DNA of 64,000 nucleotides. Origin: Blattabacterium sp. (Cryptocercus punctulatus) str. Cpu. GTDB lineage: Bacteria > Bacteroidota > Bacteroidia > Flavobacteriales > Blattabacteriaceae. The position numbers and the translations under genes are program-made. The DNA lies in the NCBI RefSeq assembly GCF_000236405.1, contig NC_016621.1, positions 347,001 through 411,000 on the forward strand. Direction: 5' to 3'. This document shows, piece after piece, positions 27,936 through 36,348 of this stretch. Numbering within the stretch: position 1 is the first letter of the stretch; every line of letters begins with the position of its first letter. The notes under the pieces were generated by a model. That model ran no database searches. It was not told the origin of the DNA and worked only from the letters and a program-made list of their open reading frames with translations.

Positions 27936-29920
27936 TCTTCTAATTTCAGAAAAATAACTTTATTTTTTTTCAATTTATTTCCTGGCTTTATAGACTGAAA
28001 ATAAACTTTTCCTATCCCTTTATATTGTATTTTTATACCTCTATTTTCTAATAGAGGTATAATTTCTTTTCCTGGAAAAGAAATTATATTAGGCATAATC
28101 CCTTGATCAAAATAATGGATTAACGAAGAATTTTTTGATTCTTTAATTTTTTTTATAAAATTAATATCTACTTTATTATTTTTGTTAAGATACTTTTTTC
28201 CAATTTTTGGATAAATTGATCTAGCTATTTTATCAAATACTGGTACAGCAATTTCTATTCCGTAATATCCTTTTTCTGGTTTTGAAATAACTACAATACA
28301 AGAATATTTTGGATTTTTTGCAGGAAAATATCCTACAAAAGAACTATTGTAAGACAAAGGTTTACCTTTTATCCAATAATCTAATTGGGTTGTACCAGTT
28401 TTTCCTGCATAAGGATATTCTGGATGATAATATTTTTTAGCTGTTCCATTTTTTACCACTCCTTCTAGCATATTTTGAATTTTTTTTATAGATTTTTTTG
28501 ATGCAATAGAAGGATTCATTACAATAGGTATTGGATATTTTTTAATACTTTTTCCATAAAATTTAATATCTCTAATAAAAATAGGTTTGATCATGATTCC
28601 TTTATTAGCAATAGAATTATAAAAAGTTAGAATTTGTAAAGGAGTTAGTTTCAAATTATATCCGAAAGTCATCCATGGTAATGTAATACTACTCCAATTA
28701 TCTCCACCAGGTTTTGGAATAAAAGGGGAACTTTCACCTGGAATATCTATTCCAATTTTTTTATCTAATTTCCATTTTATAAAATGTTCTATGAATTTTT
28801 TCGGATTTTCTTTGTAATTTTTATAAATAATTTTTGCTATTCCTACATTTGAAGAATGTTCCAAAATTTGTTTTAAATTCATTTTTCTATATCCACTGTA
28901 ATGACTATCTCGGATTTTTTTTCCTCTTAATTTCATAATCCCATCTTTAGTATTCACCATCATGTCCATTTCTATTTTTTTATCTTCTAAAGCTGCTAGA
29001 ATTGCCATAGTTTTGAAAGTAGATCCAGGTTCACTACATTCCCATACAGAAAAATTTCTTAAATCTTCATAAATATTTTTTTTTGTTTTTTCTAAATTAA
29101 TCATAGCACTAATTTCACCACTTTTTACCTTCATAAGAATAACACATCCATGATCTGCATGAGAAATAGTTAGTTCATGAAGTAAAGCATTATAAGCAAT
29201 ATCTTGTAAAGATATATCTATAGTAGAATAGACATCTTTTCCATCTTCGGGATCAATTTCATTCCCTGAATTTAAGGGTTTCCATATATTAGAACTAATC
29301 CTCTGTTCTAATCGTTGTCCATTTTTTCCTTTAAGATACTTACTAAAAGCTCCTTCTAGACCAACTTTTCCCCTATGATCATCGTATCCTAAAGTTCTTT
29401 TTCCTATACTTTCTAATGTATGGACTCTGAAATTTTTTTTTTCTACAATAAAACCTCCTCGTATTTTTCCTTTATTAAAAATTGGAAAATTTCGTAATTT
29501 TTTAAAGTGTGGATAATCTAAATTTTTTACTAATAAAAAATATCTATTTCCTTTTTTTTTTTCGTATTGAAATTTTTTATAAAAAAAATTTCTTGGTTTT
29601 TTAAATAAAGATTCTAAAGAATTACACAAAAAAAAAATATTTTCTTTAAATAATTTTTCTGATATTGATCTAAAATCAATATGAATATCATATTTTATGA
29701 TAGACATTGCTAAAATACTGCTATCTAATGCATAAATATTTCCCCTTTTTGCCTTAATTAAATTAGTTCTAATTGTTTTTTCTATAAAAGAATTTTTATA
29801 TTTATATGAACAATTCTGAATGTAGAATAAATTAAAAATAATCAGGGAAGCAATAAAAAGAAATAAAAAACCAATGAAGTAGGATTTATACAATAACATA
29901 TACCTTTTTTGTTTCATCAT
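27932..29920 (-). CDS. ftsI: Division transpeptidase FtsI (PBP3-type) with PASTA domain
   Basis: FtsI is the class B penicillin-binding protein that cross-links septal peptidoglycan. The 662 residues have an N-terminal membrane anchor (about 12-33), a dimerisation domain, and a transpeptidase domain with the three active-site motifs: STFK (about 300), SSN (about 355) and KTGT (about 507). A PASTA-like domain closes the protein (ISFPGKEIIPLLENRGI onward). Pedestal motif RGNIYALDSSILA is also present. Both ends overlap neighbouring dcw genes by 4 bases. Confidence 0.95.
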   Translation of the reverse strand: MMKQKRYMLLYKSYFIGFLFLFIASLIIFNLFYIQNCSYKYKNSFIEKTIRTNLIKAKRGNIYALDSSILAMSIIKYDIHIDFRSISEKLFKENIFFLCNSLESLFKKPRNFFYKKFQYEKKKGNRYFLLVKNLDYPHFKKLRNFPIFNKGKIRGGFIVEKKNFRVHTLESIGKRTLGYDDHRGKVGLEGAFSKYLKGKNGQRLEQRISSNIWKPLNSGNEIDPEDGKDVYSTIDISLQDIAYNALLHELTISHADHGCVILMKVKSGEISAMINLEKTKKNIYEDLRNFSVWECSEPGSTFKTMAILAALEDKKIEMDMMVNTKDGIMKLRGKKIRDSHYSGYRKMNLKQILEHSSNVGIAKIIYKNYKENPKKFIEHFIKWKLDKKIGIDIPGESSPFIPKPGGDNWSSITLPWMTFGYNLKLTPLQILTFYNSIANKGIMIKPIFIRDIKFYGKSIKKYPIPIVMNPSIASKKSIKKIQNMLEGVVKNGTAKKYYHPEYPYAGKTGTTQLDYWIKGKPLSYNSSFVGYFPAKNPKYSCIVVISKPEKGYYGIEIAVPVFDKIARSIYPKIGKKYLNKNNKVDINFIKKIKESKNSSLIHYFDQGIMPNIISFPGKEIIPLLENRGIKIQYKGIGKVYFQSIKPGNKLKKNKVIFLKLEE

Positions 29921-30255
29921 TTTCTTTTTAGATCCATATCTTTGTTATCTACTAAAATTAATTCGTATGGTGGCTCCTCTAAATATTTTAAACCATTAAT
30001 CTTTACTAGTTTATTTAAAACGGAAGATAGTTTCATTTTCAAAAATTTACTATGAATATCTGCATACTCAGATTGAAGTTCTTTTATTTCTTCATTTATA
30101 TTCGTAATTTTTCTAATTTTACGATCCATTATATGAGAACTAGTAATGCTTATTAAAGATAAAATAGTAATAAAAACAATAAAATTCCAACTACGATATG
30201 CATCTTCCTTCACTAAAAATTTTCCTTTCAGTATATCTTTGAAATTAGTCTTCAT
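29917..30255 (-). CDS. ftsL: FtsL-like cell division protein
   Basis: The 112-residue bitopic protein has a cytoplasmic N-terminus, one membrane helix (WNFIVFITILSLISITSSHIM, about 23-43) and a coiled-coil periplasmic stretch (KITNINEEIKELQSEYADIHSKFLK in register). That topology and its place between rsmH and ftsI identify it as the FtsL-like member of the FtsQLB complex; sequence similarity to E. coli FtsL is low in this phylum. It begins 14 bases after rsmH ends. Confidence 0.8.
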   Translation of the reverse strand: MKTNFKDILKGKFLVKEDAYRSWNFIVFITILSLISITSSHIMDRKIRKITNINEEIKELQSEYADIHSKFLKMKLSSVLNKLVKINGLKYLEEPPYELILVDNKDMDLKRK

Positions 30256-30269
30256 TAATTATTATTGAT

Positions 30270-31184
30270 TTATAGTTTTTCCGCAATTCTTAACTTAGCA
30301 CTTCTAGATCTTGGATTGTCAATAATTTCTTGAATACTAGGTTTAATGACTTTTTTATGAATCATTTTAAATGGAATTATATCGATCTGACTACTATTTT
30401 TTGGTTTAAATAATCCTGTTTTAAAAAAATATTTTGTAATTCTATCTTCTATTGAATGATAAGAAATCACGGAAATTCTACCTCCTGGTAGGATAACTTC
30501 CGAAGATTCTAGTAAAAAATTTTTTAAAATATTTATTTCATTATTAACTTCTATTCGTATAGACTGAAAAAGTCTAGAAAAAAATTTTTTTCTTTTATTA
30601 AAAGAAGATTTTTTAAGAAAAAAAATATTTTTTAAATCTAAGGTAGTTGTAATAGGTTTTTTTAAACGTCTTTTTAATATTTTTTCAGTAATTTTTACTG
30701 CATTTTTGAAATCTCCATATTTGTAAAATATATTAAATAATTCATTTTTTGAATATTTATTGATCACATGTAAAGCAGAATAAGAATTTATATTCTGATT
30801 CATTCTCATATCTAAAGGACAGTTTAATTGATGAGAAAATCCTCTTATAGGATTATCCATTTGAAAAGAAGATATCCCTAAATCAGCTAATAATCCTGAT
30901 ACTTTTTTAATATGAAGTTTTTTCAATACATTTTTTATATGTATAAAATTTTTTTGGAATAAATGAAAACGTTTATCCTTGATGAAATTATTTTTTATAG
31001 ATTCTTCATCTTGATCCAAAGCAATTAAAATAGCTTTTCGATCTAATTTTTTTAAAATTTCATAAGAATGTCCTCCTCCACCAAATGTAACATCTATATA
31101 AATTCCATTTTTATCTGTAACTAAATTATCTATACTTTCTTTGAGTAGAACTGGTTTATGGTAATAATCATGTTGAAATTTCAT
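30270..31184 (-). CDS. rsmH: 16S rRNA (cytosine1402-N4)-methyltransferase RsmH
   Basis: RsmH (MraW) N4-methylates C1402 in the P site of 16S rRNA. The 304 residues start with HKPVLLKESIDNL, followed by the SAM-binding DVTFGGGGHSYEIL, ALDQDEESI, LLADLGISSFQMD, GFSHQLNCPLDMRM and the C-terminal SYHSIEDRITKYFF and NPRSRSAKLRIAEKL. It is the first gene of the dcw cluster here. The mraZ gene that commonly precedes it is not present in the 535 bases upstream. Confidence 0.95.
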   Translation of the reverse strand: MKFQHDYYHKPVLLKESIDNLVTDKNGIYIDVTFGGGGHSYEILKKLDRKAILIALDQDEESIKNNFIKDKRFHLFQKNFIHIKNVLKKLHIKKVSGLLADLGISSFQMDNPIRGFSHQLNCPLDMRMNQNINSYSALHVINKYSKNELFNIFYKYGDFKNAVKITEKILKRRLKKPITTTLDLKNIFFLKKSSFNKRKKFFSRLFQSIRIEVNNEINILKNFLLESSEVILPGGRISVISYHSIEDRITKYFFKTGLFKPKNSSQIDIIPFKMIHKKVIKPSIQEIIDNPRSRSAKLRIAEKL

Positions 31185-31338
31185 TTTTTACTCTTTGAAT
31201 AGGTATTTATTTTCTATTGAAAACGAAATTATGCTTTATCCTTATATTTTTCACATATAATTTGGTAAAATTTTTATTAAAAATTTAATTTAATAAATAT
31301 TATAAAAACATCCTCTATAATAGATAAAAAAATCATGT

Positions 31339-31360
31339 AAAAATAGAAACTTCTATTTTT
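31339..31360. repeat. Inverted repeat with T tract
   Basis: AAAAATAGAA and TTCTATTTTT flank a two-base centre, giving a perfect 10-bp inverted repeat with a T tract on either strand. It could act as a weak bidirectional terminator or an operator; it may also be chance in AT-rich DNA. Confidence 0.35.
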
Positions 31361-31552
31361 ATTCTAGTAAATTTAAAATAAAGTGTTAAATCTATTCCAA
31401 ACTAATGAACTATATGATGTTGGATATAAGATTTTTTATAAAAAAAATCTATACTTAAAAAAATAATGTAGATTTTAAAATTTATTTTATCAAAAAATTT
31501 AATAAAATTATTAAATAAAGTATAATGTTAAAATATTTTATTTTATTATAAT

Positions 31553-31606
31553 AGGTTGGAATATATGATGATGGAGGTAGATAATGAATGTATCCTTATA
31601 TAACCT
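31553..31606 (+). other. Possible structured RNA element enclosing a Shine-Dalgarno sequence
   Basis: AGGTT (31553-31557) and ATATA (31561-31565) pair with TATAT (31597-31601) and AACCT (31602-31606), giving a 10-bp stem with a three-base bulge. The 31-base loop contains GGAGGT (31573-31578), a full Shine-Dalgarno sequence, five bases before an ATG. The purine-rich composition differs from the surroundings. Folding is judged by eye. Confidence 0.3.
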
Positions 31607-31625
31607 TTATTTATTATTATTTTAA
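31584..31625 (+). CDS. Possible 13-residue micro-ORF after GGAGGT
   Basis: ATG at 31584 follows GGAGGT with ideal spacing and encodes MNVSLYNLYLLLF before a TAA. It is hydrophobic and too short to judge by homology. It might be a leader peptide or a chance frame. Clear Shine-Dalgarno sequences are uncommon in this phylum, which is why it is recorded. It ends 94 bases before the LptG-type gene. Confidence 0.2.
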   Translation: MNVSLYNLYLLLF

Positions 31626-31719
31626 TTTAATAAAAAAAACTAAAAATAATTTTTTTAAAAATTACTTTTTTTTTATTGAAAATAATCTATAATTTATTCA
31701 TGAAAAGAACATTCATAAA

Positions 31720-32811
31720 ATGAAAAAAATAGATCGTTATATTATTTATAATGTTCTTATTACTTATATATTTATTACTTTTTTTTTACAGATACTATCT
31801 ATAGTTATAGATATTTCTCAACGTATGCATAGGTTGGAAAACAATCAAGGATCAATCAAACAGGCTTTAATTCATTATTACCCATTTTGGTCTATATGGT
31901 TAGCCAATACTTTTTCCCCTATTTCCGTTTTTTTATCTATTATTTTTTTTACATCTAGATTAACTAAAAATTCAGAAATGACCGCTATTCTAAGTAGTGG
32001 AATTAGTTTAAAAAGAATTACTATTCCTTATTTAATTTCAGCATTTTTAATCGGAGGATTTTCTTTAATCATGAATTATTCTTTTTTACCCATGGCTAAC
32101 AAAATAAAAAATAAATTTCATTATCAATATTTATTAAGTTTAAGCCAAAAAAGTAAATACGAAAATAGTAAAGCAATAAGTACTCAAATTTCCAATAATG
32201 AATATCTATTCATTAGAAATTTTTCAAAAAAAAAAAATATAGGACATGGATTTACCTATCAAAAACTTAATGGGAATAAATTAGTATATATTTTAAAAGC
32301 TAAAAATATTTTTTGGTCCAAAAAATATCGTATATATATTCTACATGATTATATAGAAACTTATATAAAAAAGAATAAAGATATATTATTCAAAGGAATT
32401 TATATAAAAAAAAATTTTTCTATGACTCCGGAAGAACTTTTACCGGAAGAGTATATAGCAGAAACTATGACCATTTCAGAACTTAAAAAATTTATTAATA
32501 TAGAAAAAAAAAAAAGAAGCCATAACATAAATAGGCATTTGAATGAGTATTATCAAAGAACAAGTTTACCTTTTTCTACTTTTATATTTACTATTTTAGG
32601 ATTATCGATATCATCAAAAATGAAAAAGGGAGGAATAGGAGTAAATCTCATTATTGGATTAATATTAGCTTTTTTTTATATTTTTTTTATAGAAATATCA
32701 AAAGTATACTCTACCAAAGAGTATTTCCCTTCTTATTTATCTATTTGGCTTCCAAATATAATTATGGGAGTAATCACATTATTCATTTATTGGAATAGAA
32801 ATAAAAATTAA
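31720..32811 (+). CDS. LptF/LptG-family lipopolysaccharide export permease
   Basis: LptF and LptG are the membrane permeases of the LptB2FG ABC exporter that extracts LPS for transport to the outer membrane. The 363 residues show the family layout: membrane segments near 10-30, 57-80 and 100-120, a periplasmic beta-rich domain (about 125-265), and three C-terminal segments (about 275-355). IDRYIIYNVLITYIFITFFL and ILSSGISLKRITIPYLI are characteristic. I cannot tell LptF from LptG; only one paralogue is in this window. A 12-base A run lies at 32504-32515. Its stop overlaps that of degP by 4 bases (convergent). Confidence 0.88.
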   Translation: MKKIDRYIIYNVLITYIFITFFLQILSIVIDISQRMHRLENNQGSIKQALIHYYPFWSIWLANTFSPISVFLSIIFFTSRLTKNSEMTAILSSGISLKRITIPYLISAFLIGGFSLIMNYSFLPMANKIKNKFHYQYLLSLSQKSKYENSKAISTQISNNEYLFIRNFSKKKNIGHGFTYQKLNGNKLVYILKAKNIFWSKKYRIYILHDYIETYIKKNKDILFKGIYIKKNFSMTPEELLPEEYIAETMTISELKKFINIEKKKRSHNINRHLNEYYQRTSLPFSTFIFTILGLSISSKMKKGGIGVNLIIGLILAFFYIFFIEISKVYSTKEYFPSYLSIWLPNIIMGVITLFIYWNRNKN

Positions 32812-34310
32812 TTCATTTCAAATCCTACGATATATACTTGACCATTTTGTTTAATAGATTTTATAGTTACATCTCCTTTGTATCTTTTTAAGATACGATC
32901 TACATCATTAGGTTTTCTTATTTTTTCTCCATTAATAGATAAAATAATATCTCCTTCTTCTAAACCTATAGAACTTAAACGACCGGTTCTTATTTCTGTA
33001 ATTCTAATACCATAATTAATTCCAAAATCTTTTTTGGAATCTTTTCCAAGAATTTCAAAAGTAGCACCTAGTAATTCCGATGGTGTTATTTCTTCTCTTT
33101 TTCTAATTTTTGTTCTCCCTTGTGAATCTTTTAAAGTAACGTTAAAAGTTTTTTTTTCTTTGTTACGTAAAATATTAACTTTTACCTTATCTCCTGGATG
33201 TTTAGTTCCAACTATAAAAGATAAATCTGCTACATTTTGAATCGGTTTTCCGTCTATATTTTTTATAATATCTCCTTTTTGAAGACCTGCTTCATAGGCA
33301 CCACTTTTGTCAAATACTTCTCCAATTAAAAATCCTTGTTGTGGTTTTATATTTTGATGTGTTTCATTATTATAAGATTTTAAATATTCTGCTTTAGAAA
33401 GATCCATTCCTCTAACTCCTAAATATGCACGTTGTACCGTTCCGTATTTCTTTATATCCTGTATTACTTTTCCAACTAAATTTGAAGGAGCGGAAAAACT
33501 ATATCCTATAAAATTTCCTGAATTAGAAGAAATTGCCGTATTAATTCCAATTAGTTCCCCATTAGTATTTACTAATGCTCCTCCACTATTACCAGGATTA
33601 ACAGCTGCATCTGTTTGAAAGAAAGATTCTATAGCTGTTTGAGTCTCTCCTCTTAATATTCCTAAATTTCTATTTTTAGCACTTATGATACCTGCAGTAA
33701 CAGTAGAATTCAAATCAAAAGGATTTCCTATTGCTAAAACCCATTCTCCTACTTGTACTTTATTAGAATCCGAAAAATAAATAAAAGGTAATTTTTTTTC
33801 ATTAATTTTTAATAAAGCTATATCCGTACTTGTATCTGTACCAATCAATTTTGCTCTATAAGTTCTTTGATCACTAAGAGTAATTTCTATTTTATCTGCA
33901 TCTTTTATGACATGATTATTTGTAACAATATATCCATCAGGAGATATTATGACTCCAGATCCATGAAGTCCAGGTATCTCATTTCTTTGAGGTATTTTTC
34001 CTCTTCCTCCAAAATCATCAGGAAATCCAAAAAAAAAGTCAAATGGATCAAAATTCAATCGATTACTATATTTTTTAGAATAATTTTTTACATTTACTAC
34101 CGCATGTATTGTTTTTTCTACTACTCTTGTAAAATCAGGTAATCCAGCAGAACTAATTAATGAAGATGAGTTTGAGGGTATCGTTCTTTCCAACGAAGAT
34201 CCATATGGAAATAATTGGGAATCTTCTTTAGTATATTTTTTGTATACTGCAATAGTCATTACTGAGCTCATGATACTACTAATCACAATATAAACAACTA
34301 TTTTTTTCAT
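32808..34310 (-). CDS. degP: Periplasmic serine protease DegP/HtrA family
   Basis: Deg/HtrA proteases refold or destroy damaged envelope proteins. The 500 residues have an N-terminal membrane segment or uncleaved signal (about 4-22), a trypsin-like domain with the catalytic triad visible as His in VTNNHVI (about 131), Asp in STDIALLKI (about 161) and Ser in NPGNSGGALV (about 241), and two PDZ domains (about 285-380 and 405-500). It is divergent from dapF. A TATATTTG box is present 41 bases upstream of the ATG. Confidence 0.95.
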   Translation of the reverse strand: MKKIVVYIVISSIMSSVMTIAVYKKYTKEDSQLFPYGSSLERTIPSNSSSLISSAGLPDFTRVVEKTIHAVVNVKNYSKKYSNRLNFDPFDFFFGFPDDFGGRGKIPQRNEIPGLHGSGVIISPDGYIVTNNHVIKDADKIEITLSDQRTYRAKLIGTDTSTDIALLKINEKKLPFIYFSDSNKVQVGEWVLAIGNPFDLNSTVTAGIISAKNRNLGILRGETQTAIESFFQTDAAVNPGNSGGALVNTNGELIGINTAISSNSGNFIGYSFSAPSNLVGKVIQDIKKYGTVQRAYLGVRGMDLSKAEYLKSYNNETHQNIKPQQGFLIGEVFDKSGAYEAGLQKGDIIKNIDGKPIQNVADLSFIVGTKHPGDKVKVNILRNKEKKTFNVTLKDSQGRTKIRKREEITPSELLGATFEILGKDSKKDFGINYGIRITEIRTGRLSSIGLEEGDIILSINGEKIRKPNDVDRILKRYKGDVTIKSIKQNGQVYIVGFEMN

Positions 34311-34350
34311 TTTTATTTCTTCTTATTATAAGATAACTATCCTTATTACA

Positions 34351-34358
34351 CAAATATA
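34351..34358 (-). promoter_or_regulatory. TATATTTG -7 box before degP
   Basis: On the minus strand this reads TATATTTG, matching TAnnTTTG, 41 bases upstream of the degP start. No well-spaced -33 element is clear. Confidence 0.4.
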
Positions 34359-34425
34359 TAAATATGATACTTATAAAGTAAACTTTATTCAAAAAATAAT
34401 GTTAACTTTTTCTTAATATTTATTT

Positions 34426-35238
34426 ATGAAATTAAATTTTTTTAAATACCAAGGAACGGGAAATGATTTTATAATACTAGATATTAGAAAAAAAAAAATT
34501 CCGGTATGTCTCCCTGCTTTGTTTACAAAATTATGTAATAGGAATTTTGGAATTGGAGCTGATGGAATTATTTTAATTAAAAATGATTCTCAAAGCAATT
34601 TTTATATGAAATATTATAATTCTGATGGAAAAGAAAGTACAATGTGTGGTAATGGAGCACGTTGTGCAATTTTATTTTCGAAAAAATTAGGAATAAAAAA
34701 AAAAAATAAAATCTATTTTAGAGCTATAGATGGAATTCACTATGGTATAATAAAGGATAAAAATTTGATATGCATAAATCTCATGGACATAGAAATAAAT
34801 ATGATCCAAATTTATCCAAATTATACTATTTTAAATACTGGATCTCCACATTATATTCTTTTTGTAGAAAATATTCAAAAAATAGATGTTAATAAAGAAG
34901 GTAGAAAAATTAGATTTCAAAAACCTTATGAAGAAGATGGTATCAATGTTAACTTTGTAGAAGTTATTGGAAATAATATGATAAAAGTACGGACTTACGA
35001 AAGAGGAGTGGAAAAAGAAACTTTATCCTGTGGAACAGGAGTTACAGCTTCTTCTATTGCAGCTTATGAAAAAGGGGTTTTTGCATATTATTATAATAAT
35101 GTTTATGGAAAGGTATTAGCCTATACTTTAGGAGGAAAATTATGGATTTCATTTAAAAAAATACATGATAAATATTATAAAGAAATAAATTTAACAGGAT
35201 CGGTAAAATTTATTTTTGAAGGATATATTAATATTTAA
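34426..35238 (+). CDS. dapF: Diaminopimelate epimerase
   Basis: DapF converts LL- to meso-diaminopimelate, which feeds both lysine synthesis and the meso-DAP of peptidoglycan used by MurE. The 270 residues contain YQGTGNDFIILD (8-19) and both catalytic cysteines: Cys74 in STMCGNGARC and Cys202 in LSCGTGVTASS. Poly(A) runs of 11 and 12 bases occur at 34488-34498 and 34695-34706. It is followed after 12 bases by the M42 peptidase gene. Confidence 0.96.
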   Translation: MKLNFFKYQGTGNDFIILDIRKKKIPVCLPALFTKLCNRNFGIGADGIILIKNDSQSNFYMKYYNSDGKESTMCGNGARCAILFSKKLGIKKKNKIYFRAIDGIHYGIIKDKNLICINLMDIEINMIQIYPNYTILNTGSPHYILFVENIQKIDVNKEGRKIRFQKPYEEDGINVNFVEVIGNNMIKVRTYERGVEKETLSCGTGVTASSIAAYEKGVFAYYYNNVYGKVLAYTLGGKLWISFKKIHDKYYKEINLTGSVKFIFEGYINI

Positions 35239-35250
35239 TGATAAAAAATT

Positions 35251-36348
35251 ATGGATAATAAAAACCGTTATTCAATAAGTGATCAATCTATAAGATTTCT
35301 TAATAAATATTTAAATAGTTTTTCCCCAACTGGATACGAAAGTGAAGGTCAAAAAATATGGAAAGATTATATTAATTCTTATGTAGAAAAAATAGTAACT
35401 GATTTGTATGGAACCGTAGTAGGAATTATTAATCCAAATAATTCTCCTTACAAATTAATAATTGAAGCTCATGCAGATGAAATATCTTGGTATGTAAATT
35501 ATATTACAAAAGATGGATTAATATATGTTTCCAGAAATGGAGGATCGGATCATCAAATAGCTCCATCAAAAAAAGTAGTTATACATACAAAAAAAGGATT
35601 AGTAAATGGGGTATTTGGTTGGCCAGCTATCCATACAAGAAAATCTTTAGAAGAAAAAAAACCTAATTTAGATAATATTTTCATAGATATTGGGGCTTTT
35701 GATAAAAAAGAAGTAGAAGAAATGGGTGTTCATGTAGGATGTTTTATCACTTATCCTGATGAATTTTTTATTATGAATCATAATTATTTTGTTTGTAGGT
35801 CATTGGATAATAAAATAGGAGGATTTATCATTGCAGAAGTAGCAAAAATGATAATAGAACATGGAATTGATTTACAATTTGGCTTATATGTGGTGAATTC
35901 GGTTCAAGAAGAAGTAGGATTGAGAGGAGCTAAAATGATTTCTCATGCAATAAAACCTCATATAGCTATTGTTACTGATGTAACACATGATACTTATACC
36001 CCGATGATTGATAAAAAAATACAGGGGGATATTAAATGTGGTTTAGGACCTGTGATTGGATATGCTCCTTCAATACATAAAAAAATTAGAGAATTTATTA
36101 TTGATACGTCTAAAAATAAAAAAATTTCTTTTCAACGTTTAGTTTCATCTAGATATACGGGGACCGATACGGATGCTTTTGCATATTATAATAAGGGTGT
36201 TCTCTCTTCTTTAATTTCCATACCTCTTAAATATATGCATACTACAGTAGAAATGGTCCATAAAAAAGATGTGGAAAAAACAATACAGTTAATTTTTGAA
36301 ACCTTAAAAGGAATTAACTATTCCAAAAAAAAATTTTTCATTGATTGA
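35251..36348 (+). CDS. M42-family metallo-aminopeptidase
   Basis: M42 (glutamyl aminopeptidase/cellulase-like) enzymes are large cytoplasmic complexes that trim peptides released by proteases. The 365 residues carry all di-metal ligands and the catalytic Glu: His and Asp in EAHADEISW, Asp in CRSLDNKIGG, Glu-Glu in SVQEEVGLRGA, Asp in VTDVTHDT and His in LKYMHTTVEM. It lies 12 bases after dapF. Its 3' end overlaps the ychF 3' end by 11 bases (convergent). Confidence 0.9.
   Translation: MDNKNRYSISDQSIRFLNKYLNSFSPTGYESEGQKIWKDYINSYVEKIVTDLYGTVVGIINPNNSPYKLIIEAHADEISWYVNYITKDGLIYVSRNGGSDHQIAPSKKVVIHTKKGLVNGVFGWPAIHTRKSLEEKKPNLDNIFIDIGAFDKKEVEEMGVHVGCFITYPDEFFIMNHNYFVCRSLDNKIGGFIIAEVAKMIIEHGIDLQFGLYVVNSVQEEVGLRGAKMISHAIKPHIAIVTDVTHDTYTPMIDKKIQGDIKCGLGPVIGYAPSIHKKIREFIIDTSKNKKISFQRLVSSRYTGTDTDAFAYYNKGVLSSLISIPLKYMHTTVEMVHKKDVEKTIQLIFETLKGINYSKKKFFID

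Larger units (their letters stand above)
31185..31719. other. Largest gene-free gap, divergent promoter region of dcw and lptG
   Basis: The gap separates rsmH (minus) from the LptG-type gene (plus). I see no mraZ remnant, tRNA or long open frame. It has several inverted repeats: AAAAATAGAA/TTCTATTTTT at 31339-31360 (two-base centre) and an AGATTTTTT/AAAAAATCT pair near 31429-31450. A more GC-containing element is at 31553-31606, described separately. It must contain the dcw promoter, but no TAnnTTTG box is obvious near rsmH. Confidence 0.6.

Noticed and set aside
31185..31719. SRP RNA, RNase P RNA or tmRNA in the large gap
   Set aside because: None of the conserved cores (for example GGTCCGGAAGGAAGCAGC of SRP RNA) is present.
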